Below the pieces are notes generated by a model. It saw only the letters and a list, made by a program, of their open reading frames with translations, was not told the origin of the DNA and ran no database searches. From Sphingomonas sp. ERG5 (GTDB lineage: Bacteria > Pseudomonadota > Alphaproteobacteria > Sphingomonadales > Sphingomonadaceae): a DNA stretch of 64,000 bases. This document shows, piece by piece, positions 53,300 through 62,127 of this stretch; the first letter of the stretch is position 1; each line of letters begins with the position of its first letter. A program made the translations under genes and the position numbers. Where the stretch lies: positions 62,001-126,000 of the forward strand of contig NZ_JSXI01000001.1 in NCBI RefSeq assembly GCF_000803065.1, in the 5' to 3' direction.

Positions 53300-53743
53300 G
53301 TGAAGACCTATTTTTCGGCCGGTATTGCCGCAACTTTGCTTCTGTTCTTAGGCTCCGGTGCGGCAACCGCCGCGCCGGACAGTGCCCTGCTCGGCAAATG
53401 GCGTACCCAGCAGCGCAACGGCGTGGTCGAGATCCATCGCTGCGGCAAGGCATTGTGCGGCCGCGTGCTCGACGGCGATCCGCTCCGCGCCAATCCCGAC
53501 CAGCGCGACATCCGCAATTCGGACACGACGTTGCGCGGCCGAAAGGTGCTGGGTCTGCGCATCCTGAGCGGCTTCACCGGTGGCCCGACCGAGTGGAAGG
53601 GCGGGCCGCTTTATGATCCCAATACCGGCGACGGCGCGACGTCCGGTTCGCTGACGCTGGAGAACCCCACCACGCTGAAGGTGAAGGGCTGCATCGCGGT
53701 GTTCCTGTGCCGGACCCAGACCTGGACCCGCGCGCCGCGCTGA
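53300..53743 (+). CDS. DUF2147-family exported protein
   Basis: 147 residues from a GTG at 53300, with AAGGGAGAA upstream, 16 bp after the hydrolase gene. A signal peptide (about 1-24, ending TAAPDS) leads into the DUF2147 pattern: LLGKWRTQQRNGVVEIHRCGKALCGRV near the start, then WKGGPLYDPNTGDGATSGSLTLEN, ending CIAVFLCRTQTWTR. Conserved Cys pairs may form disulfides. It is periplasmic, with no known enzyme activity. It is probably cotranscribed with the hydrolase. Confidence 0.9.
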   Translation: MKTYFSAGIAATLLLFLGSGAATAAPDSALLGKWRTQQRNGVVEIHRCGKALCGRVLDGDPLRANPDQRDIRNSDTTLRGRKVLGLRILSGFTGGPTEWKGGPLYDPNTGDGATSGSLTLENPTTLKVKGCIAVFLCRTQTWTRAPR

Positions 53744-53846
53744 CAGTTGCGCAGTGAGAGGGACGACGTCACTGGCCCCGGCGAACCCGGGGGCGGTGGT
53801 GTTTGTCGTGAGTGCTGGCTGGGGCAGGATAGTATCTGATCGAGCC

Positions 53847-53955
53847 CCTCGTCATCCCCGCGAAAGCGGGGATCCCGCTGCCCTTCCCCGCACATAGAAG
53901 AAGAAGAAGAAGAAGAAGAAGAAGCGGGATCCCCGCTTTCGCGGGGATGACGAGG
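53847..53955. repeat. REP-type inverted repeat with AGA microsatellite in the loop
   Basis: Perfect 33-bp arms at 53847-53879 and 53923-53955 (each containing GTCATCCCCGCG or its complement) enclose 43 bases. The loop ends in about nine AGA units (53896-53924). The arm sequence resembles a repeat common in alphaproteobacterial genomes, known to me by eye only. A degenerate single copy lies at 55829-55854. Confidence 0.75.
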
Positions 53956-53981
53956 AGGTAACCAGCTCACCCTAGCGCCTG

Positions 53982-54093
53982 CTAACCTCCAATCACCGTC
54001 CTGGCATTCGCGATCGCATCGGCGGTCTTCAGCTTGCCGGCCTTGATATCGTCGGCATAGCCCATCAGCCGCTCGCCCGAGGCAGAACCGGTG
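53982..54093 (-). pseudogene. 3' fragment of DUF6607 gene (duplicate)
   Basis: Read on the minus strand, 54093 to 53982 encodes TGSASGERLMGYADDIKAG followed by KLKTADAIANARTVIGG and a stop. This is nearly identical to the last 35 or so residues of the DUF6607 protein encoded at 55881-56867. Homology ends abruptly at about 54093. There is no start or upstream part, so it is a dead duplicate. Confidence 0.85.
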
Positions 54094-54143
54094 CTCCTGT
54101 GAGTCGGGTTGCACCTCGGTGGCAATTCGACCTATCGCCAGCC

Positions 54144-55661
54144 ATGGCAAGATTGGGAAACTTCCTGCGACTAATTTGCGGCTGGCTATGGGTTCTGATG
54201 CTGAGCCCCGCCCCAGCATCTGCCGCAGAGCCCTGGCGTGTGGCGTCGAGCGCCAACTTCGTCATCTACGCGCAGTATACGCCGGAGGCCTTGCGAAACT
54301 ACGCGGCGCAACTCGAGCGCTTTGACAAGGCCATGCGGGTCTTGAGACGACTGCCGGACACGCCCGTAGGCAAAGCCAACAGACTGACTATTTTCATCGT
54401 CCAGAACAATGAAACGGCGGCGAAGCTGGCAGGTGAGCCAGGCAGCGGCATCGCCGGCTTCTATCGCAGCAGGGCTGGCGCCTCGATAGCAGTCAGCTCT
54501 CGCGAGAAAGCGGAGCATTGGTCTGACCTTACCCCGCAGGTCGTTCTGCTCCACGAATATACGCACCACTTCATGCTGCGCCGCTTCCCTGGGGCCTACC
54601 CGACATGGTTCGTCGAAGGCTTCGCCGAATTCTATTCCACGGCCAGGTTCCAGGCCGACGGCGGCATGGAGATCGGCGCCCCGGCCAATCACCGCGCTTA
54701 TGAGATCGCAGTCATCAAGGATCCCGACTTGCCGCGCATGTTGGCCGATCCAGACAATTCCCAGGGTGTGGGGGTGATGGAACTATATGGCTTCGGCTGG
54801 CTCCTGACGCACTATCTGACGTTCAACGATGCCCGCAAGGGCCAGCTCGCCACCTATCTCGACGCGATCAATCGCGGCCAGCCGCCGCGCGAGGCGGCGG
54901 TGAAGGCATTCGGAAATCTGAAGCAGCTCCAACGCGAGATGATGGCGTACCGAACCAAGCCGATGAAGAACGCGCGGATATCGCCCGAAGAGCTCTCGAT
55001 CGGTCCGATCGATGTGCGTGATCCCACCCCTGGTGAAGCGGCGATGATCCCGACGCTTATCCGGGCGCGCCTGGCGACCGGGAAGAAACACGACCGTGAC
55101 ATCGCCTCCGATGCTCGACGAATCGCGGCGCAATGGCCAGAGGATGTGCAGGTTCTGGGCACCCTCGGAGAGGCCGAACTGGCAAGCGGAAACATGGACG
55201 AGGCAGGCGTCGCAGCCGATCGCGTTCTCGTTTCGGATGGAACGTCAATAGATGCCCTGATGATCAAGGCCGAAGTAGCGCTGAGACGTGCATCGGCGAG
55301 TACCGGGAAGGACGATAAAGTGCGCTTCGCCAAAGAGGCGCGACGTTTCGCCTTGAGCGCGAACAGGATCGATCCCGATCATCCCGTCCCTCTGATCTTG
55401 TTCTATCGTAGTTTCACCGCCGCCGGCGAAACGCCGACACCGAATGCCGCGACGGGATTGATGAGAGCGCATTTGCTCGCGCCCGAAGATGCCGACCTGC
55501 GGCTGATGCTCGCAAGACAACTTTTTGCCGACCAGAAGCCAGACCAGGTCAGACTGCTGCTGACGCCCATCGCGCATAGTCCGCACGGTGGAGACCAGCG
55601 CACGGAAGCGCTTGCTTTGCTGGCCAAACTTACCGCGGCAAGCCCTGACAAGTCGGAATAA
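54144..55661 (+). CDS. Exported metallopeptidase with tetratricopeptide-like C-terminus (peptidase MA-like)
   Basis: 505 residues from the ATG at 54144. Signal peptide about 1-29 (SASAAEPWRV). The zinc motif is HEYTHHF (HExxH, about 150) with FVEGFAEFYST about 25 residues on supplying the third ligand, as in peptidase MA/DUF1570-like enzymes. Residues about 320-500 are helical repeats resembling TPRs (LGTLGEAELASGNMDEAGVAADRVLV). It is surrounded by duplicated DNA (53930-54093 and 55829-56003), and its codon use looks less GC-rich than its neighbours, so it may have been gained by insertion. Substrate unknown. Confidence 0.82.
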   Translation: MARLGNFLRLICGWLWVLMLSPAPASAAEPWRVASSANFVIYAQYTPEALRNYAAQLERFDKAMRVLRRLPDTPVGKANRLTIFIVQNNETAAKLAGEPGSGIAGFYRSRAGASIAVSSREKAEHWSDLTPQVVLLHEYTHHFMLRRFPGAYPTWFVEGFAEFYSTARFQADGGMEIGAPANHRAYEIAVIKDPDLPRMLADPDNSQGVGVMELYGFGWLLTHYLTFNDARKGQLATYLDAINRGQPPREAAVKAFGNLKQLQREMMAYRTKPMKNARISPEELSIGPIDVRDPTPGEAAMIPTLIRARLATGKKHDRDIASDARRIAAQWPEDVQVLGTLGEAELASGNMDEAGVAADRVLVSDGTSIDALMIKAEVALRRASASTGKDDKVRFAKEARRFALSANRIDPDHPVPLILFYRSFTAAGETPTPNAATGLMRAHLLAPEDADLRLMLARQLFADQKPDQVRLLLTPIAHSPHGGDQRTEALALLAKLTAASPDKSE

Positions 55662-55828
55662 TTGGCCGTCTCATCGCGAAGAATGGATATGCTGATTCGT
55701 CTTAACGAATGACAGCGTCCGAGGTTGGGTGGCAGTCGATCGAGTGACCGGCAATGGGCGCAAAGCTGCTATTTTCTTCGTCACCCAAGAGATTCAAACG
55801 GCGACCTCCAGCGAGTTATACCATCGGC

Positions 55829-55854
55829 GACCCCGAGAAAGCGGAGATGACGAC
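55829..55854. repeat. Degenerate REP-type half copy
   Basis: The stretch GACCCCGAGAAAGCGGAGAT and the next six bases match the 3' arm of the repeat at 53847-53955 with a few changes. It sits in the same position relative to the DUF6607 3' end as the intact copy does to the pseudogene. Confidence 0.55.
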
Positions 55855-55880
55855 AGGAAGCTGCCTTAAATCACCGAACC

Positions 55881-56867
55881 CTACCGCCTGGTAACCTCAG
55901 CAATCACCGCCCTGGCCTTCGCGATCGCATCGGCGGTCTTCAGCTTGCCGGCCTTGATATCGTCGGCATAGCCCATCAGCCGCTCGCCCGAGGCGGAGCC
56001 GGTGTCGGCGACTTCGGCCACGACCACGCCCTTGTCGGCGGTGATCGCCACATCCCAGGCGGCGCGTACCGCGGCCCAATAGTCTTTGGTCGCGGTCCAA
56101 TAGGCGTCGGCGAATTCGACGTCGTAATCACTGTCCTTCACATAGGTGTTCAGGACCGATTCCTGGACGAAGGGCACGAGTTTTCCACCGACCGGACCCA
56201 TCTTGATATTGTCCTGCCAGTGGATCCAGCCGTTGGGCGACGGCGAATGGCGGTTGATGCTGAAATAGCGGTCATAGGGCGGCTTGCGCACCGCGTCGCG
56301 ACGCGCAAGCGGACGCCATGACCCGTCGCTTTGCCAACGCCGCACGCCGCCTTCATCAGTCCATTTGCCCCAGCCGCCATAGCGCGGGGAATCGTCGGTC
56401 TGCCACACGGTCTGCGACCAGCTGCCCCGGCGCTTGTCGGCCGGCACGTCCGTCAGCACCCATTTTCCCTGACCCGCATAGGTCAGCACCGTGGCCGGTT
56501 CATAGGTCCAGTCCTGCCGCCAATGCTTGATCACCATCGGATCGCTGCCGGTCGTCCCGACCACCAGGAGGTGCTGCAGGACAATCCGTGTCGGACTGTC
56601 CTCGACCACCCGAACGCTTTCATGACCGCCCGACAGCTTTGACTGGATCGGCGTATAATCGGCCCGCCATGGGGTCGTTTCGCGGAAATCGAACGTCACC
56701 TTGTAATCGCCCGCCATGGCGAGGATCGCGGCGCGGTCGGCGGCAAGCGCCGACTGGTCCACCGTCGCCGCCGCAATTGAGGCGGGGGGATTGCCGGCAA
56801 AGGCGGGCGCGGCAAGCGGCAGCACCACAAGCGCGCCGAGCAGGCGGACGGTCCCGAAACGAATCAT
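55881..56867 (-). CDS. DUF6607-family exported protein
   Basis: 328 residues from the ATG at 56867, with GAGGA about 10 bp upstream; an ATG at 56882 overlapping the receptor stop is possible. Signal peptide about 1-24 (AAPAFAG). DUF6607 motifs: FDFRETTPWRADYTPIQSKLSGGHE, QHLLVVGTTGSDPMVIKHWRQDW and WTDEGGVRRWQSDGSWRPLARRDA. Cotranscribed with the heme-type TonB receptor, a common pairing for this family, so it may help handle the imported iron source. A duplicate of its 3' end lies at 53982-54093. Confidence 0.88.
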   Translation of the reverse strand: MIRFGTVRLLGALVVLPLAAPAFAGNPPASIAAATVDQSALAADRAAILAMAGDYKVTFDFRETTPWRADYTPIQSKLSGGHESVRVVEDSPTRIVLQHLLVVGTTGSDPMVIKHWRQDWTYEPATVLTYAGQGKWVLTDVPADKRRGSWSQTVWQTDDSPRYGGWGKWTDEGGVRRWQSDGSWRPLARRDAVRKPPYDRYFSINRHSPSPNGWIHWQDNIKMGPVGGKLVPFVQESVLNTYVKDSDYDVEFADAYWTATKDYWAAVRAAWDVAITADKGVVVAEVADTGSASGERLMGYADDIKAGKLKTADAIAKARAVIAEVTRR

Positions 56868-56884
56868 GCTCTTGATCCTCATTA

Positions 56885-59152
56885 TCAAAATCTTGCGGTG
56901 AGCGAGATACTCGCATTGCGACCGGGCTGGGAATAGGCGTCAGTGACCGAAGACGCGGCGGAAAGCCCGCGCACGTCGCTCCACCAGGCGTATTTCTTGT
57001 CGAAGATGTTGAACACGCCCGCGCGCAGCGTGAAGGCGTCGGCGATACGGACATAGGCGGTCGCATCGAGGATCTCGAAGGCGGCCGGCCGGAACGCGGT
57101 GGGCGCTGCCGAATCCGCTTCCTTGCGCGCCGCATGGGTACCGATCAGTTGACCGCCGAAGCGCTTGTCGGGATCATCATAACCGACCCCGAGCACCAGC
57201 TTGAGCGGATCGACCGATATTAGCGGCGCGCGGATATTGCCCGCGCCGATCGACTCACCCTTGGCATAGCTGACCGCAAACCGCGCGCTGAGGCCGCTCG
57301 CGCTGCGCGCACTCAACTGCCCTTCCAAACCCTTGATATTGACCCGAGCAAGATTGATGAACTGGAAGATGGTCGGATTGGCGGGCGAAGGATTGAGGCC
57401 ACCGCCAACCACTTCCTGGCTGATGAAATCGCGGTAACGGCCGGTGAACCCGGTGGCCGAGGCGGTGACAGCTCCTGTGCCGATGCGCACGCCCCCTTCC
57501 CAGGTTTCGCTTGTTTCGGGCCGCAGGTTCGGATTGGGCCGCGACGTGTAGCCGACCGCGGGATTGTCGAAGAACTGATTGACCTGAGTCGGTGACGGCG
57601 CCTTGAAGCCGCGCGCATAATTGGCGAACAGCCGCACCTCACCAAGCTTCACCACCGCGCCGAGCTTGGGCGAGAATTTCGACCCGTCCTGCCCGGCGAC
57701 CGCCGACCCCGGCGTGATGCCGTCGCGCTTCGGGGTGAGCTTGTAATAATCGTAGCGGATCGCCGGATAGAGCGTCAGCGCGCCATCCGCGATGGAGATC
57801 TGGTCGGCCAGGAAGGCGCCGCCGAGCGTATAGTCGGTGACCGGGAAGGCACGGGTCGGGAAGACATCCGGCGGCGACGGCACGGTGCCGTCGCGCACGC
57901 CCTTCTGGCGGGTAAAGCTGAGATCGCCTCCGGTGACGACGCGGTGCTCGATCGCGCCGGTGGTGAAATGCGCGCGTACATCGCCGCTGACGCCGTAGAC
58001 GCGATTGGCGAAGGTATTGAGGCGGGTACGATCGGCCGAGACCCGACGATCCTCAGCGGTGAACTGGCGGTTCTCGCCATCCTGATACCAGCCGGTCAGC
58101 TGCGCCGCCTCGATCGTGCCGGTGCCGGTATAGTGCCAGTCGAGACTGACCCGGTCGCGGCGCGTGCGGTCGCGCGCGGTGAGCCCGATGACGCTGCTGG
58201 CGCTCGGCAAGCTGGGCGGAATCGGCGGCAGCGTAATACCGCTCAGCACATTGGTGGAAACATGGTCATCGAGATGGTCGACCGTCAGGCGGAACCGATG
58301 CGCGTCGGAAGGCTGCCAGACGAGCTTGCCGAGGATCGCGTTGGAACGCGTGTCCTGCGGATTTGGCGTGGTGCGACCGGCATTGGGGCTGTCGTTGGTG
58401 CCCTTGTTCTCATACTCATGCCCGTCGCGGCGGGTATAGGCGACCATCGCCGACCAGTCGCCGGCGCGTCCGGCGATGATGCCGGTTTCGCTGAACTGGT
58501 TATCGGCGCTGTCATACGCCGCCCGGGCCATGCCGCCGAACGACCGGCCATGCAGGAAATCAGCCGGGTCGCTGGTCACGAAGCTGACCGCGCCGGCCAG
58601 ACCGTCGCTGCCGTACAACGCCGAAGCCGGGCCGCGCAGGATCTCGACCGACTTGATCACGCCGAGATCGACATAATCGCCGCGCCCGGCGGATTGCGCG
58701 CCGAATTCGAAGCCGTCGGGGACTCGCACCCCGTCAACCTGGATCAGCACCCGATTGCCATCGAGCCCGCGGATGTTGAAGCCGGTATTGCCGTCGCGCC
58801 CGGTGACGCCCTGTGCAGCGCCGAAGCGGGTCGGCGCGCGGCGCACGCTGACACCAGGTTCGAACCGAACCAGATCCTTGATGTCCGAGGCAAGCTGATC
58901 GGCGATTTGCTCGTCGTCGATGACGGTGACGGTTGCCGGCACGTCCGACACCGGTTGCGGCAGCCGCGTCGCGGTAACGGTGATGGGGTCACCTGCGCTA
59001 TCTGCCGCCACGGCATCGTCGGCAGCCGTGTCAGCGGCTTCGGCGGCCCGGGCGGGCGTCGTCCCGACAAGCAAGACCATCGCGATGGCGGCGGTCGATG
59101 CGGCCCGATATGCGTTCCGCCCCCTTGTCCCTGCCAACATGTGATGCGTCAT
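56885..59152 (-). CDS. TonB-dependent hemoglobin/heme-type receptor
   Basis: 755 residues from the ATG at 59152, with GGGGA eight bases upstream; an ATG at 59200 lies inside the Fur-like box and is unlikely. Signal peptide about 1-36 (ARAAEA). The TonB box is PITVTATRL. The plug contains FNIRGLDGNRVLIQVDGVRVPD and VEILRGPASALYGSDGLAGAVSFVT, the pattern of the hemoglobin/transferrin/lactoferrin receptor family. The barrel includes YARGFKAPSPTQVNQFF and ends ISLTARF. Likely iron-regulated and coupled to DUF6607. The exact heme source is not shown. Confidence 0.9.
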   Translation of the reverse strand: MTHHMLAGTRGRNAYRAASTAAIAMVLLVGTTPARAAEAADTAADDAVAADSAGDPITVTATRLPQPVSDVPATVTVIDDEQIADQLASDIKDLVRFEPGVSVRRAPTRFGAAQGVTGRDGNTGFNIRGLDGNRVLIQVDGVRVPDGFEFGAQSAGRGDYVDLGVIKSVEILRGPASALYGSDGLAGAVSFVTSDPADFLHGRSFGGMARAAYDSADNQFSETGIIAGRAGDWSAMVAYTRRDGHEYENKGTNDSPNAGRTTPNPQDTRSNAILGKLVWQPSDAHRFRLTVDHLDDHVSTNVLSGITLPPIPPSLPSASSVIGLTARDRTRRDRVSLDWHYTGTGTIEAAQLTGWYQDGENRQFTAEDRRVSADRTRLNTFANRVYGVSGDVRAHFTTGAIEHRVVTGGDLSFTRQKGVRDGTVPSPPDVFPTRAFPVTDYTLGGAFLADQISIADGALTLYPAIRYDYYKLTPKRDGITPGSAVAGQDGSKFSPKLGAVVKLGEVRLFANYARGFKAPSPTQVNQFFDNPAVGYTSRPNPNLRPETSETWEGGVRIGTGAVTASATGFTGRYRDFISQEVVGGGLNPSPANPTIFQFINLARVNIKGLEGQLSARSASGLSARFAVSYAKGESIGAGNIRAPLISVDPLKLVLGVGYDDPDKRFGGQLIGTHAARKEADSAAPTAFRPAAFEILDATAYVRIADAFTLRAGVFNIFDKKYAWWSDVRGLSAASSVTDAYSQPGRNASISLTARF

Positions 59153-59178
59153 GTCATATCCCCGATCTTCAATGCTAG

Positions 59179-59197
59179 TGCGAGTCATTCTCGTTAG
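59179..59197 (-). promoter_or_regulatory. Fur-box-like site
   Basis: On the minus strand CTAACGAGAATGACTCGCA resembles Fur boxes of the GAGAATGA type, with a CGAG-AATGA-CTCG dyad. It ends 27 bp before the receptor ATG at 59152. Iron repression by Fur is inferred. Confidence 0.45.
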
Positions 59198-59394
59198 CAC
59201 CTAGGAGCAGTGATCGTGGCGCGTCAACCCGCTGCGCAGGGCCGGTTGATCGAGTTCATGCTGATCGCAAGGCGGCTCCCCCGGGGAGGCGCGATTCAAA
59301 GGCGGACCGGCTCATGCCAGTCCGCGAAATGCCGTGCCCGAACGACTCACGGCACACTCTATTCTCATGATGAATATCGTTGAGGTCGGTAGTC

Positions 59395-59469
59395 CTGTTT
59401 CCCGCCGGGAACAGGGAGCGAATGCACCTGTTATCGACCTGTTTTCACCTGTTATTCGAATAACAGGTG
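59395..59469. repeat. Cluster of six CTGTT/AACAG words ending in a 24-bp perfect palindrome
   Basis: The words occur at 59395, 59410, 59428, 59439, 59449 and 59462. The last two form a 24-bp perfect palindrome (59446-59469) with half CACCTGTTATTC. CACCTGTTAT also occurs as a direct repeat at 59425, 21 bp away. The region lies between the DUF6481 stop and the heme receptor promoter. No gene is present in 59153-59503. Confidence 0.65.
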
Positions 59470-59503
59470 GGATCGGCAGGCAACTGACAAGCAGGTCAGG
59501 CGG

Positions 59504-59836
59504 TCAGCGCTTGCCCTTCTTGCGCGCGGCGTAACGCGCATCGCGCGCGGCCTTTTTCTCGGCTTCGGTCAGTTGCGCGCGCTCGACGGCGGCGGCAGCT
59601 TCAGCGAGCGCGGCTTCGGCGCGGGCGATCTTGTCGAGCTTCGCCTGTTCGGCGGCAGCAAGCTTGTCGGCGCGGCGCTTGGCGTCGGCCACTTCCTTCG
59701 CCGCGCGCGCAGCGGCGCGCGCCTCGACAATCGCCGGATCGATCGGCGGCTTGGCTTTCAGTTTCTCCAGGGCCTTCTGCTTGGCTTGCGCGGAAAGCGC
59801 CGCCCGGTCCTGAAAGCTCGGTTCCTTGTATGCCAT
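59504..59836 (-). CDS. DUF6481-family protein
   Basis: 110 residues, Ala/Lys/Glu-rich and almost wholly helical, probably a coiled coil. It starts MAYKEPSFQDRAALSAQAKQ and ends in a basic tail ARKKGKR, fitting DUF6481. The basic tail and coiled coil suggest a nucleic-acid or ribosome contact, but no function is known. It lies next to tRNA-Ser, same strand. Confidence 0.88.
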   Translation of the reverse strand: MAYKEPSFQDRAALSAQAKQKALEKLKAKPPIDPAIVEARAAARAAKEVADAKRRADKLAAAEQAKLDKIARAEAALAEAAAAVERAQLTEAEKKAARDARYAARKKGKR

Positions 59837-59876
59837 GCGGTATCGGGCCTTTCGGGCACGTCTATATCATGAAAAT

Positions 59877-59966
<90 letters not shown>

Positions 59967-60136
59967 GGGAGGGTATTTCATCGACATCCCCGCCCGTGAA
60001 AACGGAGGATGCTGGCCGAATGAGCGCGCGCCTCTAACGCAATCATTCGGCGGGCACAAGCGCCTCCAGCCGCATTCGATCCCGTATCCGGCCGGTATCT
60101 GCTTGTGCGGCGCAAAACAGTGACTAGATTAAGACC

Positions 60137-60517
60137 ATGCCCCGCTCACACATCCCAATGACGCCGGCCGACAGTAATGTCGTCATGCCGCCAGTCGCAC
60201 ACGCTCGATTCACGATCGGCGATGTCGTGCGCCACCGTGTGTTCGATTTCCGCGGCGTGATCTTCGATGTCGACCCGATCTTCGCCAATAGCGAGGAATG
60301 GTATGAAGCGATCCCCGAGGACATCCGTCCGCGCAAGGACCAGCCCTTCTATCACTTGCTCGCCGAGAATATGGAGTCGAGCTATGTCGCCTATGTCAGT
60401 CAGCAGAACCTGATTCCCGACGAAAGCGACGAGCCGATCGACCATCCGGCGATCGCCGGGCTGTTCACCGATTATGCCGATGGACGCTACACCTTGCGGC
60501 GCGAACACCGCCACTGA
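60137..60517 (+). CDS. hspQ: Heat shock protein HspQ
   Basis: 126 residues from the ATG at 60137; a later ATG at 60185 would give 110 residues, closer to the usual HspQ length. HspQ features: ARFTIGDVVRHRVFDFRGVIFDVDP, then QPFYHLLAENMESSYVAYVSQQNL. In enterobacteria HspQ affects DnaA stability and Lon activity. It is cytoplasmic. It lies between tRNA-Ser and rplU as a single gene. Confidence 0.9.
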   Translation: MPRSHIPMTPADSNVVMPPVAHARFTIGDVVRHRVFDFRGVIFDVDPIFANSEEWYEAIPEDIRPRKDQPFYHLLAENMESSYVAYVSQQNLIPDESDEPIDHPAIAGLFTDYADGRYTLRREHRH

Positions 60518-60655
60518 GTCGCGACTTTATGCTGGCGGACGACTTGGTGAAGCGTCTGAGAGTCTTCCCACGAGCAACATGCTCGCCACGGCGCGCAGTG
60601 CTGGCTGGATTCTCGATATCACTGCCGTCACGGCTCGAAAATGGCTGCTTCGCGG

Positions 60656-60684
60656 TTGACAGCGGCGCCCTCCTCGCCTAGCTG
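60656..60684 (+). promoter_or_regulatory. Possible promoter for rplU-rpmA
   Basis: TTGACA (60656-60661), a 17-base spacer and TAGCTG (60679-60684). The -35 box is perfect and the -10 is weak. It lies about 65 bp upstream of the rplU ATG. Confidence 0.35.
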
Positions 60685-60749
60685 GCCACTCTTTCCCGCG
60701 TCGGGCTTGCTCGACGTGGGTCATTATCGTTTTGAAAGTGATGTAGGCC

Positions 60750-61127
<378 letters not shown>

Positions 61128-61140
61128 GGAGTAATTCGAG

Positions 61141-61410
61141 ATGGCACATAAGAAAGCAGGCGGTTCATCGCGCAACGGTCGTGATTCGGCCGGCCGTCGC
61201 CTTGGCGTGAAGAAGTTCGGTGGCGAAGCAGTCGTCCCGGGCAATATTCTCGTGCGTCAGCGCGGCACCAAGTTTTACCCGGGCACCAATGTCGGCATGG
61301 GCAAGGACCATACCCTGTTCGCGCTGACCGGCGGCCGAGTGACCTTCAAAGAAGGCAAGCTTGGACGTAAATTCTGCTCGGTAGAAATTATGGCGGCCGC
61401 GGCCGAATAA
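61141..61410 (+). CDS. rpmA: 50S ribosomal protein L27
   Basis: 89 residues, [29 protein letters not shown] at the N-terminus and [24 protein letters not shown] in the middle, both typical of L27. There is no N-terminal extension needing cleavage. AAGGAG precedes the ATG. A strong terminator follows at 61468-61502. Confidence 0.98.
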   Translation: MAHKKAGGSSRNGRDSAGRRLGVKKFGGEAVVPGNILVRQRGTKFYPGTNVGMGKDHTLFALTGGRVTFKEGKLGRKFCSVEIMAAAAE

Positions 61411-61412
61411 AC

Positions 61413-61433
61413 GGGCAACCGATCGGGTTGCCC
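61413..61433 (+). other. Hairpin after rpmA
   Basis: GGGCAACC pairs with GGTTGCCC over GATCG, starting 2 bp after the rpmA stop. With no T-run it may protect the mRNA end rather than stop transcription. Confidence 0.4.
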
Positions 61434-61467
61434 AGCAGGGCGACCCGGGTTTTCAACAGGAAACCGT

Positions 61468-61502
61468 AAAAAGGGAGACGGGTCGCCCCGCCTCCCTTTT
61501 TT
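61468..61502 (+). terminator. Rho-independent terminator of rplU-rpmA
   Basis: AAAAAGGGAG-A-CGGG pairs with CCCG-C-CTCCCTTTTT over a four-base loop (TCGC), one internal mismatch, followed by a T-run to 61502. A classic intrinsic terminator; the A-run upstream makes it work on both strands. Confidence 0.85.
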
Positions 61503-61577
61503 CATGCTCCCTCCCCAACCATTGTCGCTGACACGTCATGCAGACGTGGCAGCGGCGGCGCGACGAGGAGAGTATCG

Positions 61578-62120
61578 ATGTTCGCTCGGACCAAGAGATT
61601 GACGCTGCGGCCCGGCTGGCCGGAAGAAGCCCCCGAACTGGCCCAGGCCATTGCCCATGAAAGCGTGGCGATGAAGCTGGCCCGCGTGCCCTGGCCCTAT
61701 CGCCAGGACCACGCCGCCGACTGGCTGGCGCGACCGCGCACCGCGACGGACACGAATTTCGTCATCGTCAGCCATGAGCATGGCTATCGCATCGTCGGCG
61801 GCATCGCCCTGAGCGATCAGGACGGATTGCCCAACCTCGGCTACTGGCTGACGCCCGACGCCTGGGGCCGGGGCTATGCCACCGAGGCCGGGCGCGCGGT
61901 GCTGCACATGGCGCAGCATGCGCTGCGGTTGAAGCGCGTGACCTCCGGCCATTTCGTCGACAATCCGGCCTCCGGCCAGGTGCTGCGCAAACTCGGCTTT
62001 CGCGAGGTCGGCCGGGAGCCGCTCTATTGCCTCGCGCGCGGGCGTGAGGTGGCGAGCGTCAAGATGGAGCGCGATCTCGGCGACGACGATCGAACCGCCG
62101 ATATGTGTCTGGCGGCCTGA
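61578..62120 (+). CDS. RimJ/RimL-like GNAT acetyltransferase
   Basis: 180 residues from the ATG at 61578 with GAGGAG upstream. Acetyl-CoA-binding signature LTPDAWGRGYATEAGRAVLHMAQHAL (RGYAT loop), the usual NPASGQVLRKLGFREVG near the C-terminus, and the N-terminal RTKRLTLRPGWPEEAPEL. It acetylates a protein N-terminus or small amine; substrate unknown. It is convergent with the hydrolase gene at 62128, 7 bp between stops. Confidence 0.92.
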   Translation: MFARTKRLTLRPGWPEEAPELAQAIAHESVAMKLARVPWPYRQDHAADWLARPRTATDTNFVIVSHEHGYRIVGGIALSDQDGLPNLGYWLTPDAWGRGYATEAGRAVLHMAQHALRLKRVTSGHFVDNPASGQVLRKLGFREVGREPLYCLARGREVASVKMERDLGDDDRTADMCLAA

Positions 62121-62127
62121 TCCTGGA

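Noticed and set aside
53847..53955. CRISPR array
   Set aside because: One inverted repeat with a trinucleotide microsatellite; no regular spacers and no cas genes.
59153..59200. Start of the heme-type receptor at 59200
   Set aside because: This ATG sits within the Fur-like box; the ATG at 59152 has a Shine-Dalgarno and gives a clean signal peptide.
61413..61433. Main terminator of rpmA
   Set aside because: No T-run follows; the hairpin at 61468-61502 has the A- and T-runs of an intrinsic terminator.
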